DNA of 35,795 nucleotides from CAZZKF01 sp964654995 (GTDB lineage Bacteria; Pseudomonadota; Alphaproteobacteria; CAZZKF01): assembly GCA_964654995.1 (NCBI GenBank), contig CAZZKF010000024.1:1-35795 (forward strand), in the 5' to 3' direction. A program made the position numbers and the translations under genes. The notes under the pieces are model-generated. The model was not told the DNA's origin and searched no databases. It saw only the letters and a program-made list of their open reading frames with translations. Every line of letters starts with the position of its first letter. Positions within the stretch are counted from its first letter, which is position 1. This document shows positions 33,008 to 35,795 of the stretch, one piece after another.

Positions 33008-34373
33008 ACAGGATGAAGGCGTATTCCTGGGCGCGTTCGCGCAGGCTCTCGAAGCGGCCCGAGGCGCCGCGATGGCCGGCCGACATTTCGGTCCTGAGCA
33101 CGATCAGGTTGTCGTCGGTCTTGCGATCGCGCAGCCGCGCCACCCATTTCGCCGGCTCCCAGTAGGTCACCCGCGGGTCGTTGAGCCCGGCGGTCACGAA
33201 CAGGTTGGGGTAGGCTTGCGCGCGCACGTTCTCATAGGGCGCGTAAGACCGGATGGTCTCGAACGCCGCCTCGTCCGTCTTGGGGTTGCCCCATTCGGGA
33301 AACTCACCCGGGGTGAGCCAGAGCGTATCATCCAGCATGGTGTTGAGCACGTCGACAAAGGGCACGCCGGCGACGACCGTGCGGAACAGATCGGGGCGCA
33401 TGTTGGTGACCGCCCCCATCAGCAGGCCGCCGGCGCTGCGCCCGGCGATGGCGATGTGCTCGGGTTTCGCGTAGCCTTCGGCGATCAGATATTCGGTGGC
33501 GGCGATGAAATCGGTGAACGTGTTGGTCTTTTTCGCGAGCTTGCCGTCCTCATACCACCAGCGGCCCATCTCGCCGCCGCCGCGCACATGGGCGATGGCA
33601 AAGGCGAAGCCGCGATCAAGCAAGCTCAGGCGGCGCGAACGGAAAACCGGATCGTTGGGATAGCCGTATGAGCCATAGCCTTCGAGGTAGAGGCGCCCCG
33701 ATCCATCGCGCGGGAAATCCTTGCGGTGCACGATGGTGATCGGCACCTTGACCCCGTCGGGCGCCGTGGCCCACAGGCGGCGCGTGACATACTGGCTGGC
33801 GTCATAGCCCGACGGGATTTCCTCGACCTTGATGGTCTCGAGCCGGCGGGTATCCACGTGATAGTCGATGTCCGAGCGCGGGGTGATGAGCGACGAATAG
33901 ACGATGCGGAAGCGATCGGTCTCGAAATCGCGGGTCTCGCCCGGCTCGGCCCAATAGGCGTCTTCGGGGAAGGCGACATAGTGCTCGGCCCCGGCGTAAT
34001 CGCGCACCCGGATGCGGGGCAGGCCGCCGCTGCGCTCGGCGATGACGAAAAAGTCCGCGTAACAGTCGATGCCCAGCAGATAATGATCGTCGTCCGGGGC
34101 GATGACTTGCGCCCAGTTTTCCGGTCCCGGCGCGTCCACCGGTGCCGAGACGATGCGGAAATTGCGGTGCGTATCATTGGTGCGGATCAGAAACTGATCG
34201 CCGCAATGCTCGACATCATAGTAATGGTCGGTCTTGCGCGGCGCGATCAGGCGCAGGGCCGCTTCGGGGGCGTTCAGATCCAGGACCCGGACCTCGGAGG
34301 TCACATGATCGCCGGTCTCGACAACCAGAAAGCGGCCGCTGCGCGACTTCGAGATGCCGACGGAAAAGCCGGC
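32985..34373 (-). CDS. ptrB: Oligopeptidase B-like S9A serine peptidase, C-terminal part
   Basis: 462 residues after the gap, covering the end of the propeller and the full catalytic domain. The sequence follows oligopeptidase B closely: YEDGKLAKKTNTFTDFIAA, IAIAGRSAGGLLMGAV (nucleophile Ser), VPFVDVLNTMLDDTLWLTPGEFPEWGNP, ETIRSYAPYENV, VTAGLNDPRVTYWEPAKWVARLR (acid Asp) and SAGHRGASGRF (base His). Oligopeptidase B cleaves peptides after basic residues. The N-terminal part lies in the gap and in the fragment at 34474-34561. The stop overlaps the broken ParE frame on the other strand. Family membership is secure; the localisation depends on the leader beyond the gap. Confidence 0.92.
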   Translation of the reverse strand, partial: AGFSVGISKSRSGRFLVVETGDHVTSEVRVLDLNAPEAALRLIAPRKTDHYYDVEHCGDQFLIRTNDTHRNFRIVSAPVDAPGPENWAQVIAPDDDHYLLGIDCYADFFVIAERSGGLPRIRVRDYAGAEHYVAFPEDAYWAEPGETRDFETDRFRIVYSSLITPRSDIDYHVDTRRLETIKVEEIPSGYDASQYVTRRLWATAPDGVKVPITIVHRKDFPRDGSGRLYLEGYGSYGYPNDPVFRSRRLSLLDRGFAFAIAHVRGGGEMGRWWYEDGKLAKKTNTFTDFIAATEYLIAEGYAKPEHIAIAGRSAGGLLMGAVTNMRPDLFRTVVAGVPFVDVLNTMLDDTLWLTPGEFPEWGNPKTDEAAFETIRSYAPYENVRAQAYPNLFVTAGLNDPRVTYWEPAKWVARLRDRKTDDNLIVLRTEMSAGHRGASGRFESLRERAQEYAFILFTLGVED

Positions 34374-34473
34374 NNNNNNNNNNNNNNNNNNNNNNNNNNN
34401 NNNNNNNNNNNNNNNNNNNNNNNNNNNNNNNNNNNNNNNNNNNNNNNNNNNNNNNNNNNNNNNNNNNNNNNNN
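34374..34473. other. Assembly gap (100 N)
   Basis: Second run of exactly 100 N, inside the oligopeptidase B-like gene. Comparison with the family suggests that about 200 residues are missing, so the true gap is probably longer than 100 bp. Confidence 0.99.
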
Positions 34474-34561
34474 CGACCGGCGGCTCCGGCAGTTTGTCTT
34501 GTGAACACATGGTGAGCCCCAAAGCCAGCAGCGGCGCCAACAGCGCCCAAGCTTTTCGCAT
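34474..34561 (-). CDS. Signal/lipoprotein leader of the oligopeptidase B-like gene (N-terminal fragment)
   Basis: Twenty-nine residues: MRKAWALLAPLLALGLTMC, then SQDKLPEPPV, cut by the gap. This is a basic start, a hydrophobic stretch and a cysteine. The -1 residue is Met instead of Gly/Ala/Ser, so the lipobox is weak. PEPPV is the kind of linker that comes just before the first S9A domain. Direction and order agree with the C-terminal part at 32985-34373, and I read the two as one gene. This makes the peptidase an exported version of a usually cytoplasmic enzyme. It lies 87 bp downstream of the cyclase-family gene and is probably co-transcribed. Confidence 0.7.
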
Positions 34562-34648
34562 GACCGATGTCCCCCGAATCAACGTCTTGTTCCGAGCGCC
34601 AGAGGTAGCCAATTTCTCGAAGTCCGGCAAGGGGTGCGAAGAGGCCTC

Positions 34649-35713
34649 CTAATCGATGGCGATGGGGGCGCCGGGCGAGCCGGTGGCGCCGCGCAAGGGC
34701 ACCGGCGTGAACATGTAAAGGAACGTCCAGACCTTGTCGCGCACCAGCTCGTCCAGCTTCAGGCCCTCCTGATTGACGATGCCATGGCGCAAAATCAGGT
34801 TTACATGCACGATGCAGAACACGCATTGGGGATCGGGGGCGGGGACCACTTCGGTGCCCCAGTTGTCCGAGCCGACGACGCCCACCTTGATCTTGGCCAG
34901 CCAGTCGGCAACCTCCATTCCGATGCCCGGCTCGCCGGCGAGAAAACGTTTGGTGTCGCTGTCCCACAGCCGGCTCCAGCCGGTGTAGAAAAACACCGCA
35001 TCCCCGGGTTTGAAGGCAAAGTCCTTCATCCCCTGACGGATGAGCGCCGCGCGCACGTCCTCGCGCGTGATCGCATAGCCCGGCTCAAGCATGTCCACAC
35101 CCTTGGCGCCGGCGATGTCGATCAGCACGCCGCGGGCGACGATGGGATGCAGCTTTTCGACGCCGAGGTGCCGGTGGCCATGGGCGGTAATCACCTGAGC
35201 GCGCGTAAAGCCGTTGTAAAAGCGCACCTTATCCGGGTCCGACGTGCCGTCTTCCGAGACCGCGATATGGCCGAGGCCGTCGAACTGGGTGCCGACCTGG
35301 CCGATCTGCGAGGTCACCATTTCCTCGAAATAGACGGTGGCGCTGCCGCCCGCCGGGACCCCGTGCAGGGGATCGCGGGTCTGCAGCTCGTAGGAGCGCC
35401 CACCGAACATCGGCATCTTCGCGTCATAGGGGCGGCCGAGGGTGTAGACCCGGCCCTTGTCGGCTTCGGCCAGCGCCCGCTTGACCACCTCGGGCCGGGT
35501 GTACCAGTTGGTGGAGCCGGCCTCGTCGCCCTTGCCCCAAAGGGGACTTGGCCACCATTTGGCGCCGATCGGGGTTTCCATCTCACCCTTGACCCAGGGC
35601 TTGCCGGCGCAGTCCTTCCAGGTCTCGACACTGCATTCCGCCCGGACGGGCTGCGCGACGATGGCGGCGGCGAGGATCATCGCAACCAGAATGCCGATGA
35701 CTTTTCCGTTCAT
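34649..35713 (-). CDS. Secreted cyclase-family (kynurenine formamidase-like) hydrolase
   Basis: 354-residue member of the cyclase family (PF04199), which includes metal-dependent kynurenine formamidases and isatin hydrolases. A signal peptide (KVIGILVAMILAAAIVAQPVRA) places it in the periplasm. The metal motif of the family, H-G-T-H-x-D-x-x-x-H, appears here as VGTQFDGLGH (140-149): D145 and H149 are kept, while the central His is Gln, as in one subgroup of the family. NWYTRPEVV, HGVPAGG and VFFYTGWSRLW are also typical. The substrate is unknown. The ATG at 35713 follows GGGAGG at 8 nt; the frame is open 22 codons further without support. It is upstream of the peptidase gene in the same direction. 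Confidence 0.87.
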   Translation of the reverse strand: MNGKVIGILVAMILAAAIVAQPVRAECSVETWKDCAGKPWVKGEMETPIGAKWWPSPLWGKGDEAGSTNWYTRPEVVKRALAEADKGRVYTLGRPYDAKMPMFGGRSYELQTRDPLHGVPAGGSATVYFEEMVTSQIGQVGTQFDGLGHIAVSEDGTSDPDKVRFYNGFTRAQVITAHGHRHLGVEKLHPIVARGVLIDIAGAKGVDMLEPGYAITREDVRAALIRQGMKDFAFKPGDAVFFYTGWSRLWDSDTKRFLAGEPGIGMEVADWLAKIKVGVVGSDNWGTEVVPAPDPQCVFCIVHVNLILRHGIVNQEGLKLDELVRDKVWTFLYMFTPVPLRGATGSPGAPIAID

Positions 35714-35795
35714 GAGCGCACCTCCCGATTGGCCCCAGGGTTTGGCGGCCATTGTGCCGGGCGCGCGGGGCTGGCGCAAGCAAGGCGCCGGCGAA

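Overview
The window looks like a chromosomal piece of a high-GC, Gram-negative alphaproteobacterium, probably aquatic and heterotrophic. The evidence is a GroEL ending in a GGMDF-type tail, a DUF6356 protein, three TonB-dependent receptors (TBDRs) with an EEIVVT TonB box, PEP-CTERM exosortase substrates, and a DUF1800/DUF1501 pair. This taxonomic call is inference from family knowledge; there is no rRNA in the window. Two runs of exactly 100 N (31877-31976 and 34374-34473) mark scaffold gaps, so the last 4 kb is three contigs and two genes are interrupted.

Layout. 1-4270: 3' end of groEL, an orphan ATP-grasp ligase on the minus strand, cystathionine beta-synthase, and a small secreted protein with a peptidoglycan-binding-like C-terminus. 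4340-11490: a PEP-CTERM region. One PEP-CTERM gene (4448-5527) lies before a cystathionine gamma-synthase/lyase-type enzyme and a methyltransferase. Two identical copies of a second, propeller-like PEP-CTERM gene (7843-8985 and 9595-10737) follow as a 1752-bp tandem repeat whose junctions fall in homologous copies of the methyltransferase 3' end. All three PEP-CTERM genes have a sigma-54-type promoter (GG-N10-GC) and a TGTAAA-N5-CCGACA box placed 63-64 nt upstream of the -24 element. 11492-16606: a TBDR with its own sigma-54-type promoter, then a minus-strand DUF1800-DUF1501 operon. 16820-17089: a small DUF6356 membrane protein.

17112-25202: a likely catabolic regulon. A TetR-type regulator diverges from a plus-strand operon of TBDR, HSL-type esterase, secreted alpha/beta hydrolase, acyl-CoA synthetase and a second alpha/beta hydrolase. 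The shared intergenic region holds three copies of TTCAAY-N4-GTTGAA, one inside a TTGACA/TTTAAT promoter. I infer uptake of an ester-type substrate, hydrolysis, CoA activation and further hydrolysis. 25215-30467: a secreted S9 peptidase, a third TBDR with a good terminator, and a long regulatory intergenic region. 30468-35713: a lipoprotein M28 peptidase cut by the first gap; a visibly AT-richer stretch with an NrtS-like small membrane protein and a broken ParE-type toxin; an oligopeptidase B-like S9A peptidase split by the second gap; and a secreted cyclase-family protein.

The strongest candidate for something undescribed is the duplicated PEP-CTERM cassette with its mosaic methyltransferase tails and conserved sigma-54/enhancer geometry. 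The TetR-controlled ester-uptake operon is second. No rRNA, tRNA, CRISPR array, transposase or integrase was recognised.
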